Shown piece by piece: positions 1 to 9,344 of a stretch of DNA of 64,000 bases; positions within the stretch are counted from its first letter, which is position 1, and every line of letters starts with the position of its first letter. This DNA comes from Ga0077523 sp038324085 (GTDB lineage Bacteria > Pseudomonadota > Gammaproteobacteria > Burkholderiales > Ga0077523), in contig JBBQHP010000022.1 in the NCBI GenBank assembly GCA_038324085.1, positions 6,995-70,994 on the forward strand, written 5' to 3'. The notes under the pieces were generated by a model. The model was not told the DNA's origin, did no database searches, and was given only the letters and a program-made list of their open reading frames with translations. Made by a program: the position numbers and the translations under genes.

Positions 1-1
1 C

Positions 2-859
2 AAGGAGATCCTCAAACGCGTGGTGGAGAGCTACCGCCGGATTCGCAATACGCTGCGATTCCTGCTCGCCAACGTATCCGACTTCGACCCGGGCCGGGAT
101 CTGCTGCCTGTGGACCAGTGGCTCGAGATCGATCGCTACGCTCTCGCACTCACGCGCTCGCTGCAGGCGGATCTCGCCGCCGCATATGACCGCTACGAGT
201 TCCACTACGTCGTCCAGCGTCTGCAGAATTTCTGCTCCGAGGAACTCGGCGGGTTCTATCTCGACATCCTCAAGGATCGCCTGTACACCGCGCCGGCCAC
301 GGGCAGGGCCAGACGCGCGGCGCAGAGCGCGCTATGGCACGTCACCCACAGCCTGTTGCGGTTGCTGGAACCGGTCCTGTCGTTCACTGCGGAAGAGGCG
401 TGGGCCGTGTTCACCGGGAACTCGGACGACAGCCTCCTGCTGCACACCTGGTACGACCTGCCGGCACAGGCGGAAGAGGCCGCTCTGCTGGACAAATGGA
501 CCCGTGTGCGCGAAGTCCGCGCGTGGGTCCAGAAGGAACTGGAGGAGGTGCGTGCCTCGGGCGGCATAGGTTCGTCGCTCCAGGCCGAAGTCGAACTGGC
601 CTTGCACGGGAGCCGGCACGAGGCGCTCGCATCGCTGGGCAACGACCTGCGCTTCGTCCTGATCACGTCCCAGGCAGCGATGGCGCAGGTGGAGAACGTC
701 GATCAGGAGTACGTGCGCGTCGACGCAAGCGCGCACGTGAAGTGCGCCCGTTGCTGGCACTGGCGCGCGGACGTCGGCGGCGATCCTGCCCATCCGGAGT
801 TGTGCGGACGTTGCACTGCGAATCTGTTCGGCGGGGGTGAGCACCGTGATGCCGCTTAG
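2..859 (+). CDS. ileS: Isoleucyl-tRNA synthetase, C-terminal part
   Basis: This is the 3' end of a gene that begins before the window; about 285 residues are visible. IleRS charges tRNA-Ile with isoleucine in the cytoplasm. The opening residues KRVVESYRRIRNTLRF are the typical start of the class Ia anticodon-binding helical domain. The C-terminus carries the IleRS zinc finger, seen as CARC near the end followed by CGRC about 20 residues later. The stop TAG at 857-859 lies inside the start region of lspA, so the two genes overlap by a few bases and are probably co-transcribed, an arrangement common in proteobacteria. The catalytic HIGH and KMSKS parts are outside the window. Confidence 0.97.
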   Translation, partial: KEILKRVVESYRRIRNTLRFLLANVSDFDPGRDLLPVDQWLEIDRYALALTRSLQADLAAAYDRYEFHYVVQRLQNFCSEELGGFYLDILKDRLYTAPATGRARRAAQSALWHVTHSLLRLLEPVLSFTAEEAWAVFTGNSDDSLLLHTWYDLPAQAEEAALLDKWTRVREVRAWVQKELEEVRASGGIGSSLQAEVELALHGSRHEALASLGNDLRFVLITSQAAMAQVENVDQEYVRVDASAHVKCARCWHWRADVGGDPAHPELCGRCTANLFGGGEHRDAA

Positions 860-1355
860 CGCGACCCTGCGCTGGTTCGGACTTGCGGGTGTGGTCGTGG
901 TGCTGGACCAGATCTCGAAGCACGCGGTGAGAAGCGCTTTCGTGTACGGCGAGTCGGTCCGCGTGACTTCGTTCTTCGACCTGGTGCTGGTATTCAATCC
1001 CGGTGCGGCGTTCAGCTTTCTTGCGGAAGCCTCGGGCTGGCAGCGCCAGTTCTTCGTCGGTGTCGCGCTGTTCGCGTCGGGCTTCGTGAGCTACCTGCTC
1101 GTGCGGCACCGCGACAAACCGCTGTTCGGTTTTGCACTGGGGCTCATACTCGGTGGCGCGATCGGCAACCTCGTCGATCGCCTGGTTTTCGGTGCCGTGG
1201 TGGATTTCCTGCATTTCCACGTGGCACAGTACTACTGGCCTGCGTTCAACCTGGCCGATTCGGCCATCACGTGTGGCGCGGCACTGCTCATCTGGGAGAG
1301 TTTCTTCAATCGGCAACCGCGTGGCGGGCCGGTCGAACGGACCGGTGACCAGTGA
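849..1355 (+). CDS. lspA: Lipoprotein signal peptidase (signal peptidase II)
   Basis: LspA cuts the signal peptide from prolipoproteins in the inner membrane after diacylglyceryl transfer. The 168-residue product has four hydrophobic segments and the family blocks: VLDQISK in helix 1, FNPGAAFSF, GNLVDR with the first catalytic aspartate, and FNLADSAI with the second. I chose ATG 849 because MPLSATLRWFGL is a usual LspA N-terminus and a GGGGGTGAG stretch sits just upstream; GTG codons at 837 and 846 are in-frame alternatives. It overlaps the end of ileS and lies 19 nt before ispH. Several predicted lipoproteins in this window would be its substrates. Confidence 0.96.
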   Translation: MPLSATLRWFGLAGVVVVLDQISKHAVRSAFVYGESVRVTSFFDLVLVFNPGAAFSFLAEASGWQRQFFVGVALFASGFVSYLLVRHRDKPLFGFALGLILGGAIGNLVDRLVFGAVVDFLHFHVAQYYWPAFNLADSAITCGAALLIWESFFNRQPRGGPVERTGDQ

Positions 1356-1374
1356 GCCGCCTAGGAGCATTCCG

Positions 1375-2301
1375 ATGAAAGTCCTGCTTGCCAACCCTCG
1401 TGGCTTCTGTGCCGGCGTGGACCGTGCGATCGAGATCGTCGAGCGCGCGCTGCGCATTCATGGCGCGCCGATCTACGTGCGGCACGAGGTCGTGCACAAC
1501 AAGTTCGTGGTCGAGGATCTGCGTGCCAAAGGCGCGGTGTTCGTCGAATCGCTGACGGCGGTCCCGGCCGGAGCCACCGTCGTGTTCAGCGCACACGGCG
1601 TGTCGCAGAGCGTGCGCACCGAAGCCGTGGAGCGGGGACTGCATGTGTTCGACGCAACCTGTCCTCTGGTTACCAAGGTCCACGTGGAAGTGGACAAGAT
1701 GCGCGGGCAGGATCGCGAGATCATCATGATCGGGCATCGCGGTCACCCTGAAGTCGAGGGGACGATGGGCCAGTCGTCGCACGGCATGTACCTGGTCGAG
1801 ACGCCCGAGGACGTCGATCTGCTCGACGTCAAGGACCCCGAGAATCTCGCCTTCGTGACGCAGACCACACTCTCGGTCGACGATGCGCGCGCCGTCATGG
1901 ACGCGCTGCGGCGGCGCTTCCCGACCGTAGTGGGGCCGAAGAAGGATGACATCTGCTATGCAACGCAAAATCGGCAGGACGCGGTGAAGGCGCTGGCGCG
2001 GCAGAGCCAGGTCGTGATCGTGGTGGGTTCCCCCAACAGTTCCAATTCCACCCGACTGCGCGAGGTCGCGGCGAATGCAGGCGTGCCCGCCTACATGGTC
2101 GACAACGCCGCGGAGCTGGATCCGGCCTGGGTCGCCGGCAAGTCGTGCGTCGGTGTCACGGCAGGGGCGTCGGCGCCGGAAGTGCTGGTGCGCGATGTGA
2201 TCGAACGGTTGAAGTCGTTCGGTGCGTCGGAAGTGGAAGACCTCTCGGGCATCGTGGAGGACGTGACTTTTCCGATACCGAAGGCACTCACCGCTGCCTG
2301 A
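1375..2301 (+). CDS. ispH: 4-hydroxy-3-methylbut-2-enyl diphosphate reductase
   Basis: IspH (LytB) is the last enzyme of the MEP isoprenoid pathway. It reduces HMBPP to IPP and DMAPP with a [4Fe-4S] cluster. The 308-residue protein starts MKVLLANPRGFCAGVDRAI. The three cluster cysteines are visible as Cys12 (GFCAGV), DATCPLVTKVH near residue 97 and DDICYATQNRQ near residue 195. The substrate-binding SSNSTRL block and the late GASAPE segment are also present. The start ATG 1375 has a GGAG at 1364-1367. The gene closes the ileS-lspA-ispH transcription unit and converges on pilY1; a GC-rich hairpin lies between them. Confidence 0.97.
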   Translation: MKVLLANPRGFCAGVDRAIEIVERALRIHGAPIYVRHEVVHNKFVVEDLRAKGAVFVESLTAVPAGATVVFSAHGVSQSVRTEAVERGLHVFDATCPLVTKVHVEVDKMRGQDREIIMIGHRGHPEVEGTMGQSSHGMYLVETPEDVDLLDVKDPENLAFVTQTTLSVDDARAVMDALRRRFPTVVGPKKDDICYATQNRQDAVKALARQSQVVIVVGSPNSSNSTRLREVAANAGVPAYMVDNAAELDPAWVAGKSCVGVTAGASAPEVLVRDVIERLKSFGASEVEDLSGIVEDVTFPIPKALTAA

Positions 2302-2326
2302 CGGGCAGGCGGACGGCGAATGACGC

Positions 2327-2348
2327 AGCCCCGGACCGTGCCGGGGCT
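2327..2348. terminator. Hairpin between convergent ispH and pilY1
   Basis: An 8-bp perfect stem (AGCCCCGG / CCGGGGCT) closes a 6-nt loop exactly between two converging genes. No T-run follows on either strand, so it is a weak or factor-assisted bidirectional terminator at best. Confidence 0.5.
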
Positions 2349-2377
2349 TGCGTGATCGAGCGCTGTATCGCGGGCGG

Positions 2378-5300
2378 CTACCGGACGATTTCCCGCCAGG
2401 ACATGCGTCGGCCGGTAGTGGTGTCGACGTTGTTGGGTGGATCGACGCGGCGGGTGATCGTGTCGGAACCGCGCACCAGTCCGACGATGTCGCCGTTGGG
2501 CAGGCGCACCAGCACGACCCGCGACGACAGCCTGCTGCCGAGCGAGCTGCCGGAGTAGGCCGTCGAGGAAGTCGTCACTCGTCCACCGTTCGCGTAGTCG
2601 AGGAACCAGACCCAGGACGATCCACCCGGAATGCAGGGGTCGGTCTGCGCCGGGATATTGGTGGTGAAGGAGAGCACGCCGCCCGAGAGCACCGGATTGG
2701 TGACCGACCGCTCGCCGGCGTCGGTGAAGTCCATGTACCAGCCGGCCTTCGTCGCGAGATCGACAGCGTTCGAAGTGACCAGGGCGGTTCCGGCGGCGGC
2801 GTCCTTGGTGATCACCTGGGCTACGAGGTTGGAGCGCAGCGGCGTAATTACCGGGGTGGGTAACGCAGGTACGGACAGATCGTCGCGAATGCCGTAGAAG
2901 CTCATCTTGCGCGTGGCATAGACGTTCGCTCCCGTGACGCCAGGGACGTCCGTGTCGCCCAGGTACTGGCCGGCGCCGACGTAGATCATCCGCTTGCGGT
3001 TGACGAGGCCCAGTTCGGGCTCCGTCGTGATCGGCTGGATGTTGCCGGAGCCATCGACCAGGGTGGTCAGGCGCGTGACCGCCCATGACGCGGTGGTGGT
3101 GCCCGACATATCGAAGCGCCAGAGATTGCCGAGCAGGTCACCGCCGTACACGGCTTCCACGAGAGCGTCGACATCCGGCCGTTCGACGAACGCCGACAAG
3201 TGGGCCAACCCGCTCGGGGTGGTCGTGGAGCCGATCCCGGTCGACAGCGACCGGATGATCGCACCGGTCCGCGCGTTCAGTATCCAGATGCGACCCACGC
3301 CGTCACCGCCGCTCGACCCGGAGCCGGTGCCGTTGTTGTAGCCCGAAGACACCACCACCACCCAGCCCGCGGCGCGGGTCTTGACGATCACGGGACGGCC
3401 GAAGGTGTAACCGACGTTCTGCCGATCGGTGGACGGGGTCGAGGCATTGGGGAATTCCCAGAGCGCTCGGCTCGTCATCGTCGATTCCGCGGAGGGCGAG
3501 GCGTTGCTGATATCCAGCGCGTAATAGCCGAAGCCGCCCTTGCGCAGGCTGCCCACGAGGATCGTGCGCCAGTCGCTGGTCCAAGACGTCGGCACCGGGT
3601 CCGTGTACGCCAGATCGACGTCGTTGAAAGCGGGTGTGCCGTCCACCGAGTATTTGTGGGTGAACGAATTGCGGTCGGAAAGATTGCGCAGGTTGGGATA
3701 CACGAACGTCGGGATGTAGGCCCAGTTCTCGGCACCGGAGATGCCGTCGAAGGCGTGCAGCATGCCGTCATTGGCACCCTGGTAGACGACCGTGCTGCGC
3801 GTGGCGTTGGCGACCTTGAAGGTCGAGTAGTCCTGGTCGAAATAGCGCAGCAGTGGCGGACCGACCACGATCGGCTCCGCATTGATGATGCTGCCCAGCA
3901 CCGAGATGTTGTTCGGGATCACATTGTTCACGTAGCTCGGCGGTGAGGTGCTCTGATCAGGACGCGGCCCGCGGGAGCGGAATTTCTGCACCTCCTTGGT
4001 GCGGTCGCCGCGGAGGAAATTGAGGATGTCCGGATCGTTGTTGAGACTGGTGCGCTGCGTGGTCGTGAGGCTGGACCACTGGAACTGCTGACCATTGGTG
4101 CCGTCGTAGGTGATGATGGTGCGTTTGCGCGTATCGCCGGGACCAGTCTCGGTGTTCGCGAGCTGCCGCTGCGGCGAGGGGTTCCATTGCGGCACGGTGC
4201 TCTGCAGCCCGGTGGTCAGGTCGATCGCGTACTTGTTGATGTCCCCCGACCACGATCCGGAGTTGTAGGCCGACGCGTAGGCGAAGTTGTCGCCCGGAGT
4301 CAGGTTCGGGTTGGCCACCGACACGGCCGCACCTGCGCCGCCTTTGGCGCCCACGTTGTTGACGATATCGACCACGCCACCACGAGCCTGTTCCGGCGAA
4401 CTGGCCGAGAGCATCGCGCCGCGGCTGTTGATCGTCGCGTGCCAGAGTTCGTCGACCGCGGTCGGGCTGCGCACCTTCGTCGTCGGATTGCCGTTGGCGT
4501 TCCAATCCGGGGGATAGGTGTAGGGATCGGTGTTGGTATTGACGAGCGCGGTCGAGTCGGTGCGGTTGAAGATGAAGCCCTGGACCCCGAGTCCCAGCGC
4601 GTAGGTGCTCATGTGCAGATAGTCTTGGCGGTCGGCATCCGTGCCGGTGTCGTTGAGGTCGAGCGGCACCTGACGCACTGTGAGATCCGGCCGCAGGTTG
4701 TTCGAGTAGTAGTACATCGCGACGTCGCCGAGCGTGTTCGACCAGGAGTCCGGGAACGGCGCAGCCGGCGTGACCGATGCCGTCGGGGGCGCTGCGGTCG
4801 GCGCGGGAATCAAGCCGGGTGGCGTTTCGGTCGCGAGACGCAGATTGGGATCCGTCGCGTTGTAGGGGATGTTGAAACGGATCGACGAGTCGCTGTCCAC
4901 GTTGCCGCGCGAAGTCGCGGGCAGCTCGTCGTTGGCGAAACCGTCGGTGATGACGAACGCGCCGTTGTACTGGCATGCGGCATTGATCGGCGCGGACGCG
5001 CCGGTGCGTTGATATTGCTTGCCGGCATATTCGAGCGAAGGCCGCGTCGGCGTGCCGCCGTCGCCCTTGGTCCGGTAGAGGTCATACAGCAGGCGCTTGG
5101 CATTCGTGGTGTCCGACGTGCTGCTGAAGTCGTACATGGTCACGTTCGTGCGATTGTTGAACGGGAACTGCCCGACGCGGATGCCGGTGACCTGGTCGAA
5201 GGCAATGCCGGTGGCCGCGTTCAGGTAGAGGTGGCGCTTGCGGTAGTAAGCGAACCAGTTGGCGAAATTGCGCATCTCTTCGGCATACGTGCAGGTCGAG

Positions 5301-6412
5301 GTGCCGGCGCAGTCGGTGCGCGTGCTGGCCTTGGCATAGCTGGCGACCGACGACTTGATCTCGACGCGGCGCAGCCGCGTGGGGGTCGTTGCCGTCGGCA
5401 GGATCGGTCCCCACGATTCATCGGAAGCCAGCGCGCCGGAGCCGGTCGACGCAACCCATACCGTGGCCGGCCAGTAGGGAAGCTGCACGTCGAGGTGGTT
5501 GCTGGCGATCGTGAGGTTGGCGACGGCGGCGCCGAACGCGCTCCCGAAAATGCAGTTCTCGGCAACGTTGCGGTAACACTGGTCGGCGGTCGTGGCAGCC
5601 GACCAGGCCGAGCAGGTGCCATTGCCGGTCGAGGTGCAGGAGCGGTAGATCGCGTCGGTCGGCAGGACCATTCCCGGATACATCCGGAAGGTCTTGTCGG
5701 TGGCATTGCTGCTCATGGTGGCCGTGAGGTCCATCGTCGTGCCGGTGTACATCGGATGACTGCGCACCGCGTTCCACTTGTAGCCGGTGCCGTCGTCGTA
5801 GGTGCCCGGGCTTACCGACGCGCCGGAGCCTGTGTTGTAAGGACGCCACGGGTCATACGTGATGGCCGGGTTGTAGTACTGGGCATTGAACAGCGGGCTG
5901 CGGAACCATGCGAATTCGCGTGTCGGCGGGAGGGCGAAGTGGTCATTGGAGCCGTCGGCGTAGGAGCGCGTGTCGCAGCCGCTGCCGCAGGCCCCGTTGG
6001 GGAACAGGTAGATAAACTTCTTCCAGGTGCCGTTCGCATCTCCGACCACGTTGAAGTTCCAGTCGTTCACGGTGATCTGCGGAACGCCGGCGGTGATGGC
6101 CGGATCGGCGCAGGTGTTGGCCTGGTCGTCCGCGTAGCCACAACCCACGAAGCTGTTGATCTTGGTGTTCCACCATGCCGCGCCATCGTTGGTGGAGAAA
6201 CCCCGAACCGGTGAGAATTCGCCGTCCATGGAGCCGGAGTCATCGACGGCCATGATGAGATTGGGCATGGCGCGGTTGCGCGTGGCCATGGGTACGTCGG
6301 CGATGTCGGTGGCGGCGGCGTTCGCCAATGGCAACGCCATTTCCGCCCAGACCAGCGCCGAGCACATGATGCAGGCGATGGCACGTTGGATCGTCGAATG
6401 TCGGCTATTCAT
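2378..6412 (-). CDS. pilY1: Type IV pilus tip-associated adhesin/biogenesis protein PilY1
   Basis: A 1344-residue secreted protein. PilY1 sits at the tip of the type IV pilus with the minor pilins and takes part in adhesion, retraction control and surface sensing. An N-terminal signal segment (residues 1-34) is followed by a von Willebrand A-like domain whose MIDAS motif DDSGS starts at Asp57. The C-terminal 600 residues carry the PilC/PilY1 propeller signature, best seen in YQGANDGMLHAFDG. It is the last gene of the minor-pilin operon, about 73 nt downstream of pilX. The length is normal for the family (about 1100-1400). Start ATG 6412 is preceded by AGGAGTTGTCCC on the minus strand, a good ribosome site. 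Confidence 0.93.
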   Translation of the reverse strand: MNSRHSTIQRAIACIMCSALVWAEMALPLANAAATDIADVPMATRNRAMPNLIMAVDDSGSMDGEFSPVRGFSTNDGAAWWNTKINSFVGCGYADDQANTCADPAITAGVPQITVNDWNFNVVGDANGTWKKFIYLFPNGACGSGCDTRSYADGSNDHFALPPTREFAWFRSPLFNAQYYNPAITYDPWRPYNTGSGASVSPGTYDDGTGYKWNAVRSHPMYTGTTMDLTATMSSNATDKTFRMYPGMVLPTDAIYRSCTSTGNGTCSAWSAATTADQCYRNVAENCIFGSAFGAAVANLTIASNHLDVQLPYWPATVWVASTGSGALASDESWGPILPTATTPTRLRRVEIKSSVASYAKASTRTDCAGTSTCTYAEEMRNFANWFAYYRKRHLYLNAATGIAFDQVTGIRVGQFPFNNRTNVTMYDFSSTSDTTNAKRLLYDLYRTKGDGGTPTRPSLEYAGKQYQRTGASAPINAACQYNGAFVITDGFANDELPATSRGNVDSDSSIRFNIPYNATDPNLRLATETPPGLIPAPTAAPPTASVTPAAPFPDSWSNTLGDVAMYYYSNNLRPDLTVRQVPLDLNDTGTDADRQDYLHMSTYALGLGVQGFIFNRTDSTALVNTNTDPYTYPPDWNANGNPTTKVRSPTAVDELWHATINSRGAMLSASSPEQARGGVVDIVNNVGAKGGAGAAVSVANPNLTPGDNFAYASAYNSGSWSGDINKYAIDLTTGLQSTVPQWNPSPQRQLANTETGPGDTRKRTIITYDGTNGQQFQWSSLTTTQRTSLNNDPDILNFLRGDRTKEVQKFRSRGPRPDQSTSPPSYVNNVIPNNISVLGSIINAEPIVVGPPLLRYFDQDYSTFKVANATRSTVVYQGANDGMLHAFDGISGAENWAYIPTFVYPNLRNLSDRNSFTHKYSVDGTPAFNDVDLAYTDPVPTSWTSDWRTILVGSLRKGGFGYYALDISNASPSAESTMTSRALWEFPNASTPSTDRQNVGYTFGRPVIVKTRAAGWVVVVSSGYNNGTGSGSSGGDGVGRIWILNARTGAIIRSLSTGIGSTTTPSGLAHLSAFVERPDVDALVEAVYGGDLLGNLWRFDMSGTTTASWAVTRLTTLVDGSGNIQPITTEPELGLVNRKRMIYVGAGQYLGDTDVPGVTGANVYATRKMSFYGIRDDLSVPALPTPVITPLRSNLVAQVITKDAAAGTALVTSNAVDLATKAGWYMDFTDAGERSVTNPVLSGGVLSFTTNIPAQTDPCIPGGSSWVWFLDYANGGRVTTSSTAYSGSSLGSRLSSRVVLVRLPNGDIVGLVRGSDTITRRVDPPNNVDTTTGRRMSWREIVR

Positions 6413-6485
6413 GGGACAACTCCTTGCACAGACAGGTGCCGTCGGAGAACGGCGGGTCGGGCGGGCATCGGGGAATGGGCGGCGG

Positions 6486-7088
6486 TCATCGGGCGAGGAC
6501 CGCTTGCGCCATCGCGACCGTGTTGCGTGGACCTTCCACGCGAACGGTTACGCGGTACGCAGTCGTAAAGTTGGTATTGGTGGGTTGGAGGCCCGGCTTC
6601 TGGCTGCTGTTCGGGCGCCCCGGCACCGTGGAGCAATTGGCGATGATCAGGTCGGCGGTGGCCGTCGAGCCATTGCACATGCGCTCCGCGACCCAGCGAA
6701 CCACGTTGCCTTCGGCCAGGGTGGTGCCGGCAACGGATGACCACGTGACATCGGGCAGGCCGTCGGGAACGCCGTCCGGACCGGTGGTATCGAGGATCTG
6801 GGTGTAGTACTTGTTCGCCACGGCGGTCTCGGGTGCGGTCGCATAGCCACCGGCGCCCGTCACGGAATTGAAGGCATCCTCCACACCGGTGTCCACGGCC
6901 TGCACTGCGGCGGCGCGGAATGCCATGTTTCCCGCGATCACGTTGCCGGTGTCCGTGGAGCGGACCAGGGCCAGGCCGGCGAGCGACAGGGCGACCAGGA
7001 TGATGAGCGAGATCACCAGAACCACGCCGCGCTCGCGCCGGGGTCCGAGCTCGATGCGGGATTCGCGTTGAAGATCGAGAGTCATCAT
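6486..7088 (-). CDS. pilX: Type IV pilus minor pilin PilX
   Basis: A 200-residue minor pilin. After a short basic leader (RRERG) comes the hydrophobic pilin helix VVLVISLIILVALSLAGLALVRSTDTGN, typical of the PilX N-terminal domain, then a globular part. PilX helps prime pilus assembly together with PilV, PilW and PilY1. The frame stays open far upstream over pilW, but the real start is one of two adjacent ATGs (7088 or 7085), with GAGG about 6 nt upstream and the pilW stop 9 nt upstream. The leader lacks the classical GFTLIE cleavage form, as is usual for PilX. Confidence 0.88.
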   Translation of the reverse strand: MMTLDLQRESRIELGPRRERGVVLVISLIILVALSLAGLALVRSTDTGNVIAGNMAFRAAAVQAVDTGVEDAFNSVTGAGGYATAPETAVANKYYTQILDTTGPDGVPDGLPDVTWSSVAGTTLAEGNVVRWVAERMCNGSTATADLIIANCSTVPGRPNSSQKPGLQPTNTNFTTAYRVTVRVEGPRNTVAMAQAVLAR

Positions 7089-7096
7089 CAGGGGCC

Positions 7097-8263
7097 TCAG
7101 AAGGTCTGCCACATCACGTTGCGCAGCGGCACGATGGTTTCGTAGACGCGATACCGGTATTGCTGCCAGTTCGGGTCGGCGGAAAGGTCGATCGCCGGCG
7201 CTGCGGTCGTGCCCGCGTCGTTCCAGGCGCAGGGACCGTTGTTGACCGTGCCCGTCGGCGTCGTGCAGGTTCCCGAAACGTTGGTCCGTTCGCTCTGCGA
7301 GCTGCGGGCGACCACGGCGACGCGAATGGCCTTGACGCGGCCGATGTCTGCGATCGAGATGCTCGCCGGCGCCCAGCTCCCGGTGGGGTTGACCCAGTCG
7401 TTGATCTCCTGCGTGGTGGCGGTCGCCGATACGCCGTATTGAACCTGCAGGTTGACGATTCCGGTCGCGATGCTGAGGGGCGCGGCCGCCGTCGTCGTCA
7501 GGTCGAGCACCTGCAATTCGCCCTCGCGCGTCGTCGCGTTCATGGAGATCGAGTACTGGTTCCGGGCGAATCCGCCCATGTTCACCACGACCGACGGCTC
7601 GGAAGGCGAATTGCCGTAGCCGACGTAGGGCGCGGTCGGGAACAGATTCGTGGCCGAAGGCGGATTCGCGGGCGTGGTGCCGCCCGAGGCGGTGGCGAGC
7701 GCGGCCGACAGACCATCGGGTGCCAGCGTGCTCGCGCTCACCTGAAGCCGCGAGCATGGCTGGGCGCGCAAGGGATTCGCGACGAGGATGTAGTTGCCGG
7801 GACTGAATCCGGCGTTACGCGTTGCGTTGTTGATCTGCAGGGTCAGGTTCGAGGTGGCGGTGTTGACCAGCAGCTGTGCAGGCATCGCTCCGAATGCAGA
7901 AGTGCTGTAGCTGGTCAGGATGGTGTCCGATCCCGAGCCCCCATCGGTCGCCGCGATCGGCATGAGGGGAACCTGGCTGACCGCGCTGCCATTCCACTGG
8001 TTCATCTGGTTACAGATGAGCTGGTTGGCGTAGAACAGGCCATATCCGGACAAGCGAATGTCGCGTTCGATGGAAGCCAGCGCAAGCAGACCGGATTCCT
8101 GGGCGTCCGTGGAGGTCGTCGTGGTGCGCTTCTGGGCCTCGAAGGTGTCGAAGGACTGGAAGATCACCAGCATGCCGATCAGGCCGATGACCATGGCGAC
8201 CATGATCTCCACCAGGCTGAAACCGCGTGGCACGGCTGGTCGTCGATGCGGGATGGGAGTCAT
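7097..8263 (-). CDS. pilW: Type IV pilus minor pilin/assembly protein PilW
   Basis: A 388-residue prepilin-like protein. The leader ends PRG and is followed by FSLVEIMVAMVIGLIGMLVIFQSFD, a prepilin peptidase site with Glu at mature position 5 and a class III hydrophobic helix. The remainder is the large PilW globular domain. PilW belongs to the pilus-tip priming complex. It lies 15 nt after pilV and 8 nt before pilX, so it is part of one operon transcribed towards pilY1. Confidence 0.9.
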   Translation of the reverse strand: MTPIPHRRPAVPRGFSLVEIMVAMVIGLIGMLVIFQSFDTFEAQKRTTTTSTDAQESGLLALASIERDIRLSGYGLFYANQLICNQMNQWNGSAVSQVPLMPIAATDGGSGSDTILTSYSTSAFGAMPAQLLVNTATSNLTLQINNATRNAGFSPGNYILVANPLRAQPCSRLQVSASTLAPDGLSAALATASGGTTPANPPSATNLFPTAPYVGYGNSPSEPSVVVNMGGFARNQYSISMNATTREGELQVLDLTTTAAAPLSIATGIVNLQVQYGVSATATTQEINDWVNPTGSWAPASISIADIGRVKAIRVAVVARSSQSERTNVSGTCTTPTGTVNNGPCAWNDAGTTAAPAIDLSADPNWQQYRYRVYETIVPLRNVMWQTF

Positions 8264-8278
8264 CTCTGGTGCGCCCGA

Positions 8279-8773
8279 TCAGAAGTTGAGGATGGTCTGC
8301 ACGTCGTAGTTGTGTTGTCCGGTCGGCGACACCCAGCAGATGCGGATGAACACGGTGCGGGTGTTGTTCACCACGGGGCCTATCACGACCTGCTGATTGT
8401 TGGGGGTGGCGCCGGGCAGCAGCAGCGGTTTGTTCGCGTCGGCCGACGCGGTGGTGGGGGTGAAGCTGGTCATCCAGCGGCCGACGTTGGTCGTGGTGCC
8501 GGCCGAGGTTCCGGTCGGGGAGCAGACGGTGGTGCCGCCCGGCCGGTGGGCGTAGGTCGCCAGGTTGGCACGATCGGCCCACATGCGCCCGATCAGCTGA
8601 TTCGCGAGATAGCTCGCATCGGAGCGATATTTGGCCTCCGAGCTGTTGCGGATCGATTGCGCCTGCAGGCCGATGATCGCGAGTATTCCCAGGGAAAAGA
8701 TCAGGATCGCGATCAGCGCCTCGAGCAGCATTGCGCCGGATTGGGCGTGACGATGACGTGCCAGGGATTTCAT
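8279..8773 (-). CDS. pilV: Type IV pilus minor pilin PilV
   Basis: A 164-residue minor pilin with the leader MKSLARHRHAQSG followed by AMLLEALIAILIFSLGILAIIGLQAQ. The peptidase cleavage Gly and the conserved Glu are present; AMLLEALIA is a typical PilV start. The body is short and ends DVQTILNF. It lies between the FimT/GspH gene and pilW in the minor-pilin operon and probably forms part of the tip complex under PilY1. Confidence 0.88.
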   Translation of the reverse strand: MKSLARHRHAQSGAMLLEALIAILIFSLGILAIIGLQAQSIRNSSEAKYRSDASYLANQLIGRMWADRANLATYAHRPGGTTVCSPTGTSAGTTTNVGRWMTSFTPTTASADANKPLLLPGATPNNQQVVIGPVVNNTRTVFIRICWVSPTGQHNYDVQTILNF

Positions 8774-8795
8774 GGGGAGACGTAGCCTCGGGTCG

Positions 8796-9344
8796 CTAAC
8801 AGGACTGCGTGTCGGTATTGGGGAGTGCCGGGTCGCACATGCGGATCTGCCCGCCGGTGCGCACCACCACGCGCAGGCAACGCACCGGCCCGGTGGCCAC
8901 GCAGGCCCCGCCGGCAGGGTTGCTGACGTCGAAAGTGACCGTGCTGCGCACCGGACAGACCCCCGCGGCCGCCACGACCTGCTGGCCGGTGCCGTTGAAG
9001 CACACCGTGGTACCGCTCGCCGTCACCAGCGCATTCGACGTCTCCGTGGCGGAGCGGCTCTGGACCGCGGCCAGCGCGGACAGGTCATTCACGTTCAACG
9101 TGCTGATCGTCCAGGCCGCTCCGTTGACACTGTCCACGGTGAAGGCGACCGGACCGTTCACCCGCACCGCCTCCGCGCGCGCAAGTTGCAGCCCCTCGTT
9201 CAGCGATTCGGTCGCGGTGCGCACCTGACTGTTCTGGAGCCAGTCCTTGAACGAAGGTATCGCCACGGCAGCCAGGACGCCGAAGATCACCAGGCCGATG
9301 GCCAGTTCGATGATCGTCACGCCATATTGGCTCTTTCGCATCAT
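8796..9344 (-). CDS. fimT: GspH/FimT-family minor pilin
   Basis: A 182-residue prepilin with leader MMRKSQYG and mature start VTIIELAIGLVIFGVLAAVAIPSF, the FimT/FimU (GspH) signature. Four cysteines in the C-terminal half could form disulfides in the periplasm. The start is one of two tandem ATGs at 9344 and 9341; the first overlaps the pilE stop in a TGATG arrangement, which implies translational coupling. The frame is open a little further upstream, but no leader-like sequence is found there. Whether it corresponds to FimT or FimU cannot be decided by eye. Confidence 0.87.
   Translation of the reverse strand: MMRKSQYGVTIIELAIGLVIFGVLAAVAIPSFKDWLQNSQVRTATESLNEGLQLARAEAVRVNGPVAFTVDSVNGAAWTISTLNVNDLSALAAVQSRSATETSNALVTASGTTVCFNGTGQQVVAAAGVCPVRSTVTFDVSNPAGGACVATGPVRCLRVVVRTGGQIRMCDPALPNTDTQSC

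Noticed and set aside
4187..6214. 675-codon plus-strand frame opposite pilY1
   Set aside because: Arg/Gly/Val-rich shadow of a high-GC gene with no domain, signal or ribosome site; pilY1 has clear family motifs on the other strand.
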